Shown: positions 24,449 through 31,693 of the stretch, in pieces
How positions within the stretch are numbered: position 1 is the first letter of the stretch
Layout: each line of letters begins with the position of its first letter
Source: Amorphoplanes friuliensis DSM 7358
GTDB lineage: Bacteria > Actinomycetota > Actinomycetes > Mycobacteriales > Micromonosporaceae
Assembly: GCF_000494755.1 (NCBI RefSeq)
Contig: NC_022657.1
Coordinates: 4,316,001-4,380,000 of the forward strand
DNA length: 64,000 nucleotides
Direction of reading: 5' to 3'
The notes under the pieces: model-generated
What the model saw: only the letters and a program-made list of their open reading frames with translations
Told to the model about the DNA's origin: nothing
Databases searched by the model: none
Made by a program: the position numbers and the translations under genes

Positions 24449-25534
24449 ATGATGATGTGGCGGCGTTCCGGCCTTGCAGTCCTCGCGGTGGGCGCCGCAC
24501 TCCTGACGGCGACGCCCGCTGTCGCGGCTCCGCCGGCGACCGTCGACCTGCGCGCCACCATCGACGGCGCGGCGGAGGCCGTCCCCGGCGAGCTGCTGTA
24601 CGTCAGGATCGGCACGGTTCTTGCGGGCTCGCAGACACCCACCGGCGTCAAGATGACCGTGACGCTCCCGGAAGGTGTGTCGTACCAAGGCGATGGCGGA
24701 GCTGCGAGTGACGGAGCAGGTCCGTGCGAGGGTGAGATCGGCGGCCGGACCGTCGTCTGCATCCCCGAGCCCACGGAGGTCACTCAGGGCGGCGTGTGGT
24801 GGCAGGCCCCAGGTCGTGTCGCGGAGTCCGTTCCGATCGGCACCGAGCTGACCACCACGGTGGTGGTGTCCTCCGACAGCGAGGAGACCAACCCGGCGGA
24901 CAACACGGCGACGCTGACCACACGCGTTGCCGGACCCGCCGCGACCTTCCTGAAGGTCACCGGCCCCGCGGAGCCCGTCGTGCCCGGTCAGCCGGTGCGC
25001 ATCAAGGTGCGCCTGCACTACGGCGAGGCCACACCGGTCGACGAGTTCGTGATGTTGGGTTCCTTCGGCGCGTGGTTCATCGGCGGCGGCGGCATCACGA
25101 ACATTCCCGCCGACTGCTGGGCCGACGGCTCGCTGACGTGCCAGGTGCCACGCCGCCTGGAGTCCGGAACGGATCTCGATCTGATCTTCGAACTCAAGTC
25201 GAGTGTCAGGCCGGACGACTACCGCGAGCTTCGCGACACGATGTCCTTCTCCCTCGAATATCTCGAGTACCCCATCAGGGCCACCGGCACGGTCACCTTC
25301 ACCAAGGCGCCCTCGCCGTCACCGACCCCGTCCTCCCCGAGCCCTTCGCCGTCCCCGACGGGCACCGGCACCGGCAACGGCGGTGAGAGCGGCGGTGATG
25401 ACGAGCAGGCAAGTGGTGGCCTGCCCATCACCGGTGCGCCGATTGCTGCACTCGCCACGGCCGGGCTGCTGCTGATCACCGCCGGTGCCGGCGCCCTGCT
25501 CCTGAGCCGCCGCCGGAGCCGGGCCACCCACTGA
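24449..25534 (+). CDS. LPxTG-anchored surface protein, paralogue 3 of 3
   Basis: 361 residues. Same domain order as the two genes before it: signal peptide, first domain with GPCEGE and VVCIPE cysteines, NPADNTATLTTRVA, second domain with ADCWAD and LTCQVP cysteines, a linker of Ser-Pro repeats, LPITG sorting motif, hydrophobic helix and RRRSR tail. Four cysteines conserved across all three copies suggest two disulfides per protein. The first domain has a short insertion (GGAASDGAG) against paralogue 2. Role unknown. Confidence 0.87.
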   Translation: MMMWRRSGLAVLAVGAALLTATPAVAAPPATVDLRATIDGAAEAVPGELLYVRIGTVLAGSQTPTGVKMTVTLPEGVSYQGDGGAASDGAGPCEGEIGGRTVVCIPEPTEVTQGGVWWQAPGRVAESVPIGTELTTTVVVSSDSEETNPADNTATLTTRVAGPAATFLKVTGPAEPVVPGQPVRIKVRLHYGEATPVDEFVMLGSFGAWFIGGGGITNIPADCWADGSLTCQVPRRLESGTDLDLIFELKSSVRPDDYRELRDTMSFSLEYLEYPIRATGTVTFTKAPSPSPTPSSPSPSPSPTGTGTGNGGESGGDDEQASGGLPITGAPIAALATAGLLLITAGAGALLLSRRRSRATH

Positions 25535-25551
25535 CCAGACCGCGTTCGCCG

Positions 25552-25706
25552 TTGGTCGGCCGGTCGGCCGGTCGGCAAGTCCGACAATCCGCCGGGTCGC
25601 CGGGTCGCCGGGTCGCCGGGTCGCGGGGTCGCGGGTCGCGGGGTCGCCGGGTCGCGGGGTCGCCGGTCCGCGGGGTCGCCGGTCCGTGGGGTCGCTGGGT
25701 CGTCCC
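25552..25706. repeat. Short tandem GC-rich repeats (GGGTCGCC-type octamers)
   Basis: Begins with GGTCGGCC-type units (25552-25575), then more than a dozen imperfect GGGTCGCC/GGGTCGCG/GGTCCGCG octamers from about 25593 to 25702. Lies in the 250-bp gap between the third LPxTG gene and the pfkB-like gene end. No credible protein in either strand. It may form stable structure at the convergent gene ends or be a slippage-prone satellite. Confidence 0.8.
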
Positions 25707-25784
25707 GGTGTCCTTTGCGGACAGCAGGCGAGCGGACCGCGGTCAGGAGTTCGCCGCTCGGGCGAACCATCGCGTCCCCCGGAT

Positions 25785-26924
25785 TCAGCCACGCAATGCT
25801 GCGAGCCAGGACCGCGGGCCGGCGTGCCGCACCCGGATCCCGGCGATCTCCGTCGCGAAGCGCAACGCGGGCACCAGCGTCAGACCGCGACCCAGCGCCA
25901 CCGCCAGCGCGCCGTGGAACACGTCCCCGGCGCCGGCGGTGTCGACCGCGGGCACGGCGGGCACCGCCAGTTCGCCGTTCTCGTCGCCGGACCACCAGAT
26001 GATCGGATCCGGCCCCCGGGTGATCGCCCCTCGCCGCACCCCGGCAACCCGCAAGGCCTCCCGAGCCGAAATCCCCTCGTGGTCCCCGGGCGGCGGGACC
26101 ACATCGGTCGGCCCAGGCTGCGCAAGGTCCGCGGTCGGCGGACCAACGCCGAGCGCCGCGGAGCCCGCGGCCGGCGGATTGGCGTTGGGTGCTGCGAGGT
26201 CCGCGCCGGGCGGATTGGCGTTGGGTGCTGCGAGGTCCGCGGCCGGCGGATCGGCGTCGGGCGCTGCATAGGCCGCGGCTGGCGGATTGGCGTCGGGTGT
26301 CGCGAAGTCCGCGGCCGGGTGCGTCGCATCGGTCGGCCCCGGCGTGGGCAAGCCCGCCGTGGACAGGCCCGGGGTGGGCAGCCGGAAGGCGGCCGACGCG
26401 GCGACCACGTCCGCGAGCGGCAGCAGCTCCGCGAAGATCGGCCGCCAGCTTCCCGCATCGAGGACCAGAAGGCGGCCGGACGCTGCGGCGGCGCGGGCCA
26501 GCGCCGGGTGATGACCGTCCACCAGCACCACGTCCGCCGACGCCAGCACCGAGGCGAGTCCGGCCGGGGCGGCAACCTCGCTACCGCGGGCGTTGCGGCT
26601 GACGATCGTGCGCTGCCCGGTCGCCGCCAGGACCGTGACGGCCGAGACAGGCGGGGGAGTGGTGGCCTCCGGGGTCGCGTCGAGCAGCGTCACCCCGCAC
26701 TCGGCCAGGTCGGCGCGGATCAGAGCGGCCAGCGGGTGGCTTCCCACGGCGGTGACAAGCGTGACCGTCGCGCCCAGGGCGGCAGCGGTGACCGCGGCGT
26801 TGGTGGCCGGGCCTCCTGCGGCGACCGAGGCGGACAGCGCTTCGGCCTTCTCGTCCGGGCCCGGCATGCGGTCGACGCGTTGGACCAGGTCCACGGTGGC
26901 CAGGCCGACGCAGACGACGTGCAT
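25785..26924 (-). CDS. PfkB/ribokinase-family sugar kinase with an expanded repeat insertion
   Basis: 379 residues. The kinase frame is clear: VCVGLATVDLVQRV, AAGGPATNAAVTAAALGATVTLVTAVG, VVLVDGHHPALA, and near the end VDTAGAGDVFHGALAVALG, the PfkB signature with the catalytic Asp. Between about residues 190 and 280 is an extra Pro/Ala-rich segment built from 12-residue units (around AAPNANPP), encoded by a 36-bp tandem repeat; ordinary members go straight from LADVVAAS to the ALRVAGV-type helix. The insertion keeps frame and may sit on a surface loop. Sugar substrate unknown. Start is 10 bp after the small membrane protein gene. Confidence 0.85.
   Translation of the reverse strand: MHVVCVGLATVDLVQRVDRMPGPDEKAEALSASVAAGGPATNAAVTAAALGATVTLVTAVGSHPLAALIRADLAECGVTLLDATPEATTPPPVSAVTVLAATGQRTIVSRNARGSEVAAPAGLASVLASADVVLVDGHHPALARAAAASGRLLVLDAGSWRPIFAELLPLADVVAASAAFRLPTPGLSTAGLPTPGPTDATHPAADFATPDANPPAAAYAAPDADPPAADLAAPNANPPGADLAAPNANPPAAGSAALGVGPPTADLAQPGPTDVVPPPGDHEGISAREALRVAGVRRGAITRGPDPIIWWSGDENGELAVPAVPAVDTAGAGDVFHGALAVALGRGLTLVPALRFATEIAGIRVRHAGPRSWLAALRG
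26167..26310 (-). repeat. 36-bp tandem repeat inside the pfkB-like gene (four copies)
   Basis: Four head-to-tail 36-bp units at 26167-26202, 26203-26238, 26239-26274 and 26275-26310, with decayed units on both sides. Each encodes 12 residues, so copy-number change keeps the reading frame. Likely variable between strains. Confidence 0.85.
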
Positions 26925-26934
26925 CAGCGGCCGG

Positions 26935-27090
26935 TCAGTTGGCCAGTTCGGAGAAGAACGTTCCGACGTTGCGGAACACCTCCGCGATGCCGTCGCCGAG
27001 GCCCTGCGCGGTGTCCGCGGCGGGGCCGGGGTTGGTGCCGATGTAGAAGATGACCAGGGCGAGCAGGATCCAGCCGAGGGCCTTTTTCAT
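26935..27090 (-). CDS. Small membrane protein of 51 residues
   Basis: MKKALGWILLALVIFYIGTN gives one membrane helix at about residues 4-18, followed by a mostly helical soluble tail (GLGDGIAEVFRNVGTFFSELAN). ATG at 27088-27090 has a GAGGTG ribosome site. 10 bp upstream of the pfkB-like gene and probably co-transcribed. No function is known to me; such small proteins recur in Micromonosporaceae. Confidence 0.7.
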   Translation of the reverse strand: MKKALGWILLALVIFYIGTNPGPAADTAQGLGDGIAEVFRNVGTFFSELAN

Positions 27091-27170
27091 CGCACACCTC
27101 ACCTCGTCCGGGGGATCGTCGGTCTTGATCGATAGTGATCGTGGCACAGGCGCGCTCGCCTGACGTGCAT

Positions 27171-28043
27171 CTACGCGCCGAAAAGACGTGCGGCGTTGTG
27201 CCAGCAGACGGCGCGGAGCCAGTCGTCGCCCAGGTCGAGGCGGGCCAGTGCCTCGAGTTGGTGGGCGTACGGGTGGGGGATGCTGGGGAAGTCGCTGCCG
27301 AGCAGGACCTTGCCGGCCAGGCCGAGGTCGCGCAGCCGGGGCCGCAGGCCGGGTGGGAACGGCGCGAGCTCTTCGAAGAAGTCGGTGAAGGCCATCGTCG
27401 TGTCCAGCCGGGCGTGCTCGTAACGCTCCGACAGGTCCAGGAAGCCCTCGTACTCGGGGCCGCCGAGGTGCGCGAAGATCAGGGCCAGCCGGGGGTGGCG
27501 GCGCAGGACGTCGCCGATCGGGCCGGGTCCGGTGAAGCCGTTGGCCACGGGGCCGGAACCGGCGTGGACGACGACCGGGGTGCCCGACTCGGCCAGAACA
27601 CCCCAGGCGTCGTCGAGCAGGTCGTCGCGGGGGTCGAAACCGCCGACCTGCAGGTGCAGTTTGAAGATGCGCGCGCCGTGGGCCAGCGCCGACAGGACTT
27701 CACCGGTGGCCGACGGCTCGGGGAAGAACGTCGCACTGGGCAGGCAGCCCGGGGTGCGCCCGGCGAAGTCCAGCGTCCAGGCGGTGAGGTCCGCGGCCAT
27801 GCCGGGGCGGTGGGCGTACGCGAGGGCCGTGAAGATCCGCACGCCGAGCCGGCCGAGTTCGGCGACCCGGCCGGCCTCGGGGAGGCGGTAGTGGATCGGC
27901 CAGGGCCGGCCGATGAGCGGCCCGGCCTGGTCGTAGTGGGCCCACACGCGGCGCTGCATCCGCTCGGGCAGGAAGTGGGTGTGCACGTCGGCGAGGCCCG
28001 GCAGGCCCAGCTCGGTCCAGAACTCCGTCACGTCCCCGATCAT
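27171..28043 (-). CDS. Amidohydrolase-family (TIM-barrel, Amidohydro_2/ACMSD-like) metalloenzyme
   Basis: 290 residues. Metal-site motifs of the superfamily: ADVHTHFLP (HxH), IFKLHLQVGGFDP, VVVHAGSG, IFAHLGGPEYEGF and the late LLGSDFPSIPHPY (catalytic Asp). This is the Amidohydro_2 branch of hydrolases and decarboxylases. HAGSG and FAHLGG suggest a mononuclear zinc enzyme. Substrate unknown. 80 bp upstream of the small membrane protein gene on the same strand; divergent from the MFS gene with a 52-bp gap. Confidence 0.85.
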   Translation of the reverse strand: MIGDVTEFWTELGLPGLADVHTHFLPERMQRRVWAHYDQAGPLIGRPWPIHYRLPEAGRVAELGRLGVRIFTALAYAHRPGMAADLTAWTLDFAGRTPGCLPSATFFPEPSATGEVLSALAHGARIFKLHLQVGGFDPRDDLLDDAWGVLAESGTPVVVHAGSGPVANGFTGPGPIGDVLRRHPRLALIFAHLGGPEYEGFLDLSERYEHARLDTTMAFTDFFEELAPFPPGLRPRLRDLGLAGKVLLGSDFPSIPHPYAHQLEALARLDLGDDWLRAVCWHNAARLFGA

Positions 28044-28083
28044 TGCCTACGTCACATTATGGCAGCCGCAAGCTTTTGGGGGT

Positions 28084-28089
28084 TACCCT
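28084..28089 (+). promoter_or_regulatory. Predicted -10 of a leaderless MFS-TetR transcript
   Basis: TACCCT ends 6 nt before the ATG at 28096 with no Shine-Dalgarno between. Confidence 0.4.
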
Positions 28090-28095
28090 CATTTC

Positions 28096-29640
28096 ATGGT
28101 TACTTCCAAATCTCGCTGGTGGGCGCTCGCCGCGCTCGCCCTGTGCACCCTCGCCATCGGTCTGGACAGCACGGTGCTCAGCGTCGCGCTGCCCACGCTC
28201 GCCGGTGACCTCCACGCCTCCACCGGTGATCTGCAGTGGATCACCACTTCCTACCTGCTGGTCCTGGCCGCGGCGCTGCTGCCCGCCGGCATGCTGGGCG
28301 ACCGCTTCGGGCGCAAGCGGATGCTGCTCGGCGCGCTGGTCGTCTTCGGTGCGGCCTCGGTCGCCTGTGCGTACGCGGTCTCCACCGGGCAGTTGATCGC
28401 CGCCCGGGCCGCTCTGGGTCTCGGCGCCGCCGTCCTCATGCCGCTCACCTCGGCCGTGCTGACGGTGCTCTTCGATGCGGACGAGCGGCCCAAGGCGCTG
28501 ACGGTGTGGGTGACGGCGAGCGCGCTGGGCATCCCGCTCGGCCCGGTGGTCGGTGGCTGGCTGCTGGACCACTTCTGGTGGGGCTCGGTCTTCCTGATCA
28601 ACATCCCGATGGTGCTGCTCGGGCTGGTCGCGGTGGCGCTCTGGGTGCCCGAGTCGCACGGTGACCGCGCCCGCCGTTTCGACCCCGCCGGCATCGTGCT
28701 GTCCACCGCGGGGCTCGTCGCGCTCACGTACGGGATCGTGGAGGCCGGCGAACGCGGCTGGACCGACCCGCGCTCGTTGATCACCGCCATCGGCGGTGCG
28801 GTGCTGCTGGCCGTCTTCGGCTGGTGGCAGCGGCACGCCCAGGCGCCGCTGGTCGAGCTGGCGCTGTTCCGTTCGCGCGGTTTCACCTGGGGTTCTCTGC
28901 TGGCCACCGTGGGCAGTTTCGGGCTGTTCGGCATCCTCTTCGCGCTGCCGCAGTTCTTCCAGTCCATCGGCGGGCACGACGCGCTGGGCACCGGTCTGCG
29001 GCTGCTCCCGGTGATCGGTGGCCTGCTCGTCGGCGCGCGGGTCGCCGGCCGGCTCGAGCCGCGTCTGGGTGCGAAGGTCGTCGTCACCGCCGGCCTCGTG
29101 CTCATGGCCGCCGGCCTGTTCGCCGGTGCGGCCACCGGACCGGCCACCGGGTACGCCTACGTCGCCCTCTGGATCTCCGTCGCGGGCCTCGGCCTCGGGT
29201 TCACGATGCCGCCGGCCATGAACGCGGCCCTCGGCGCGCTGACCCCCGAGCGCAGCGGTGTCGGGTCCGGGCTCATCCAGGCGCTGCGTCAGGTCGGTGG
29301 TGCGATCGGCGTGACCGTGCTCGGCACCGTGCTCAACGGCGCGTACCGGGATCAGGTCGACGTGACCGGTCTGCCCCCGGCGGCGGTGGACGCCGTGCGG
29401 GACAGCGCCACCGCCGGTGTAGCGGTCGCGGGCAATCTCGGCGACCAGGCGTTGCTGCAGTCGGTGCAGGCGGCGTTCACCTCCGGGATGGACCTGGCCC
29501 TGGTCGTCGCCGGTGCCGTCGCCGTCGCCGGAGCCGTGCTGTCGCTGCTGTTCCTGCCGGCCCGCTCGCCCGCGCCGGAGGCGGACATCGTCACCCCGTC
29601 GCCCGCCGGGCCGCTCGCAGCGGCAGAATCGGTGGTATGA
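28096..29640 (+). CDS. MFS drug exporter, DHA2 (14-TMS) family
   Basis: 514 residues, EmrB/QacA-like. Helix 1 contains LAIGLDSTVLSVALPTLAGDLHAS; motif A is PAGMLGDRFGRKRM; the motif C segment LGIPLGPVVGGWLLDHFWWG lies in helix 5. About 14 spans, proton-coupled export. The stop overlaps the ATG of the next tetR gene by 4 bp (ATGA), so exporter and regulator are co-translated; the TetR protein presumably controls this operon. Confidence 0.9.
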   Translation: MVTSKSRWWALAALALCTLAIGLDSTVLSVALPTLAGDLHASTGDLQWITTSYLLVLAAALLPAGMLGDRFGRKRMLLGALVVFGAASVACAYAVSTGQLIAARAALGLGAAVLMPLTSAVLTVLFDADERPKALTVWVTASALGIPLGPVVGGWLLDHFWWGSVFLINIPMVLLGLVAVALWVPESHGDRARRFDPAGIVLSTAGLVALTYGIVEAGERGWTDPRSLITAIGGAVLLAVFGWWQRHAQAPLVELALFRSRGFTWGSLLATVGSFGLFGILFALPQFFQSIGGHDALGTGLRLLPVIGGLLVGARVAGRLEPRLGAKVVVTAGLVLMAAGLFAGAATGPATGYAYVALWISVAGLGLGFTMPPAMNAALGALTPERSGVGSGLIQALRQVGGAIGVTVLGTVLNGAYRDQVDVTGLPPAAVDAVRDSATAGVAVAGNLGDQALLQSVQAAFTSGMDLALVVAGAVAVAGAVLSLLFLPARSPAPEADIVTPSPAGPLAAAESVV

Positions 29641-30236
29641 CGTCGTCCCTGCCGACCGGTTTGCGTGAACGCAAGAAGGCCAAGACGCGGGCGGCGATCC
29701 GCGCCCACGCGATGCGTCTCTTCGACGAGCAGGGGTACGCCGCCACGACGGTCGATCAGATCGCCGAGGCGGCGGACGTCTCGCAGAGCACCTTCTTCCG
29801 GTACTTCCCGACGAAGGAGGACGTCGTCCTCGCCGACGACTACGACCCGCCGATGGTCGCGGCGCTGCGCGCCCAGCCCGCGGACGTGCACCCGATCGAG
29901 GCGATCCGGCGGAGCATCCGGGAGATCTACGACCAGCTCACCCCCGACGAGTGGGAGCAGGAGCGCCGCCGTCAGCGACTGATCCGCAGCGTCCCGGAGC
30001 TCCAGGCCCGCAACACCCAGCAGTACACGCAGATCATCGGCCTGCTCGGCGCCGCCGTGGCCGAGCGGGCCGGGCTGCCGCCGGACGACTTCTCCGCCCG
30101 GGTCCTGGCCGGTGCGGTGATAGGCGCGGGGCTGGCCGTCGCGCCGCACAGCCTCCTGCCGGAGCAGGGCACGGACTACTTCACTGATTTCGAACGTGCT
30201 CTCGCCCTGATCGAGGCGGGTTTCCCCCTCGGTTAG
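29637..30236 (+). CDS. TetR-family regulator, coupled to the MFS exporter
   Basis: 199 residues. HTH at about residues 10-55: LRERKKAKTRAAIRAHAMRLFDEQGYAATTVDQIAEAADVSQSTFFRYFPTKEDVV, a textbook TetR/AcrR N-terminus. The C-terminal part has AVIGAGLAVAP and ends in FERALALIEAG, like the MftR/AcrR C-terminal fold. The ATG overlaps the exporter stop. Its 3' end overlaps the convergent tetR gene at 30233 by 4 bp. Confidence 0.9.
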   Translation: MTSSLPTGLRERKKAKTRAAIRAHAMRLFDEQGYAATTVDQIAEAADVSQSTFFRYFPTKEDVVLADDYDPPMVAALRAQPADVHPIEAIRRSIREIYDQLTPDEWEQERRRQRLIRSVPELQARNTQQYTQIIGLLGAAVAERAGLPPDDFSARVLAGAVIGAGLAVAPHSLLPEQGTDYFTDFERALALIEAGFPLG

Positions 30237-30811
30237 TCCGCGGACCGCCCGTCGCCGGAGGACAGCGATCGGCGGGCCGCGGCCAGGATCCTGTCGGACA
30301 GCTCGCTGCCGGCCGTGGCGCGCGAGAGCATCAGGGCGCCGGCCATCGTGGCGATCGCGACCAGGTTCTCCTCACTCTCGTCGCCCATCCAGCGGGCAAA
30401 ACCCTCGACCCCTTCCGCGTACGGCTCACGGGCCGGGCTGCCGGGCGCCTCGCGGGCCACGTCGGGGCCGAGGGCGGTGGTCGGGCAGCCCTTGCCGGCG
30501 TGGTCGCGGTGCTCGGCGGAGAAGTAGTAGTCCAGCAGTGCGCTGCGGGCCGCCGCGTGGTCATCGGGGTGCTGCTCGTCCAGGCCGGTGAGCAGGGCGC
30601 CCAGCTCGCCGAACGCGCGCCCGGTGGCCTCGGCGACCAGGGCCTCCTTGGAGCTGAACTGCTTGTAGAAGCCGCCGTGGGTCAGGCCCGCCTCGGCCAT
30701 CAGGTCGGCGACGCTGACTCCTTGCACTCCGCGTTCACGGAAGAGCCGTGCGGCGGTCTCGACCACCCGGTCGCGGTTCTCCTGCGCCTGAGCCTGTGAC
30801 ACCCGTGCCAT
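30233..30811 (-). CDS. TetR-family regulator divergent from an SDR gene
   Basis: 192 residues. HTH: NRDRVVETAARLFRERGVQGVSVADLMAEAGLTHGGFYKQFSSKEALVAEA. The 'THGGFYKQFSSKE' version marks the subfamily that usually guards a neighbouring short-chain dehydrogenase. A CPTTALGPDV motif in the effector domain carries the subfamily's common cysteine. Two related palindromes lie between it and the SDR gene, so it likely represses both. Confidence 0.9.
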   Translation of the reverse strand: MARVSQAQAQENRDRVVETAARLFRERGVQGVSVADLMAEAGLTHGGFYKQFSSKEALVAEATGRAFGELGALLTGLDEQHPDDHAAARSALLDYYFSAEHRDHAGKGCPTTALGPDVAREAPGSPAREPYAEGVEGFARWMGDESEENLVAIATMAGALMLSRATAGSELSDRILAAARRSLSSGDGRSAD

Positions 30812-30836
30812 CTCGCACCTCCGGGACCCATCTTAT

Positions 30837-30850
30837 ATGACGTCCGTCAT
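30837..30850. promoter_or_regulatory. TetR operator 1 (perfect palindrome)
   Basis: ATGACG-TC-CGTCAT, two 6-bp arms around a 2-bp centre, between the tetR start at 30811 and the SDR start at 30893. A related copy is 20 bp further on. Confidence 0.65.
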
Positions 30851-30870
30851 CTAACCCTTGCGGCTGATAG

Positions 30871-30884
30871 ATGTCGTCCATAAT
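30871..30884. promoter_or_regulatory. TetR operator 2 (degenerate) overlapping the SDR -10
   Basis: ATGTCGTCCATAAT matches operator 1 at most positions. It overlaps TAATCT (30881-30886), which ends 6 nt before the SDR ATG and looks like the -10 of a leaderless mRNA; binding here would block transcription. Confidence 0.55.
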
Positions 30885-30892
30885 CTAAAAGC

Positions 30893-31576
30893 ATGAACCT
30901 CAACGACTCCGTAGTCCTCGTCACCGGTGCCAACCGCGGTCTCGGCCGCCACTTCGCCGAGCAGCTCGTGCAGCGCGGCGCCAAGGTCTACGCGGGCGCC
31001 CGCCGCCCCGAGACGATCGACCTGCCCGGTGTCATTCCGGTGGCGCTCGACATCACCGATCCCGAGTCCGTCGCGCAGGCCGTGAAGGTCGCCGGCGACG
31101 TCACCGTCGTGGTCAACAACGCAGGCAGCGGCACGGGCGCCGCCCTCATCGACGGTGACCTCGACAAGATCCGCCTCGAGATGGAGACGCACTACTTCGG
31201 CACGCTGCACGTGACCCGCGCGTTCGCCCCGGTCATCGAGGGCAACGGTGGTGGCGCGTTCCTCAACGTCCTGTCGGTGCTGTCCTGGCTGCACCCGGGC
31301 GGCCTGGGGGCGTACACGTCGGCCAAGGCGGCGGAGTGGGCGCTCACCGACGCGGTCCGCGACCAGCTCACGCCGCGCGGCATCACCGTCTCCGCGCTGC
31401 ACGTGGGTTACATGGACACCGACATGGCGGCGAACATCCCCGCCGACCAGAAGATCGATCCGGCGATCGTCGCCCGCCTGGCCCTCGACGGCGTCGAGGC
31501 CGGCCGGCCCGAAATCATCGCCGACGAGCTGAGCCGCAGCGTCAAGCAGGGCCTGGCGACCGCCCTCCAGGGCTGA
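30893..31576 (+). CDS. Short-chain dehydrogenase/reductase
   Basis: 227 residues, classical SDR. NADP-binding TGANRGLGRHFAEQL, an NNAG motif (VVNNAGSG), catalytic YTSAKAA (Tyr-x-x-x-Lys with an upstream Ser in LSVLSWL) and a substrate-loop GYMDTDMA. Arg residues after strand 2 (YAGARRPE) favour NADP. It belongs to the group commonly found beside TetR regulators of the THGGFY type, here divergent from one. A hairpin terminator follows. Confidence 0.9.
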   Translation: MNLNDSVVLVTGANRGLGRHFAEQLVQRGAKVYAGARRPETIDLPGVIPVALDITDPESVAQAVKVAGDVTVVVNNAGSGTGAALIDGDLDKIRLEMETHYFGTLHVTRAFAPVIEGNGGGAFLNVLSVLSWLHPGGLGAYTSAKAAEWALTDAVRDQLTPRGITVSALHVGYMDTDMAANIPADQKIDPAIVARLALDGVEAGRPEIIADELSRSVKQGLATALQG

Positions 31577-31590
31577 GCCACGGGCGCCGT

Positions 31591-31616
31591 GCGGCCGTCC
31601 GCTTCCGGGCGGCCGC
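31591..31616 (+). terminator. Hairpin terminator after the SDR
   Basis: 11-bp stem (31591-31601 with 31606-31616, one G-T pair) and a CTTC loop, 14 bp after the stop, followed by a C-run. Confidence 0.65.
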
Positions 31617-31693
31617 CCCCGGCGGATTCCGCTGGTCGAGGCCCAAGCTGAACGTACGCTTAGAACCGCCTGGCAGCGGGTACGGCGTCGCTC

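Noticed and set aside
25552..25706. CRISPR-like short repeats
   Set aside because: Octamer units without unique spacers; simple sequence repeat.
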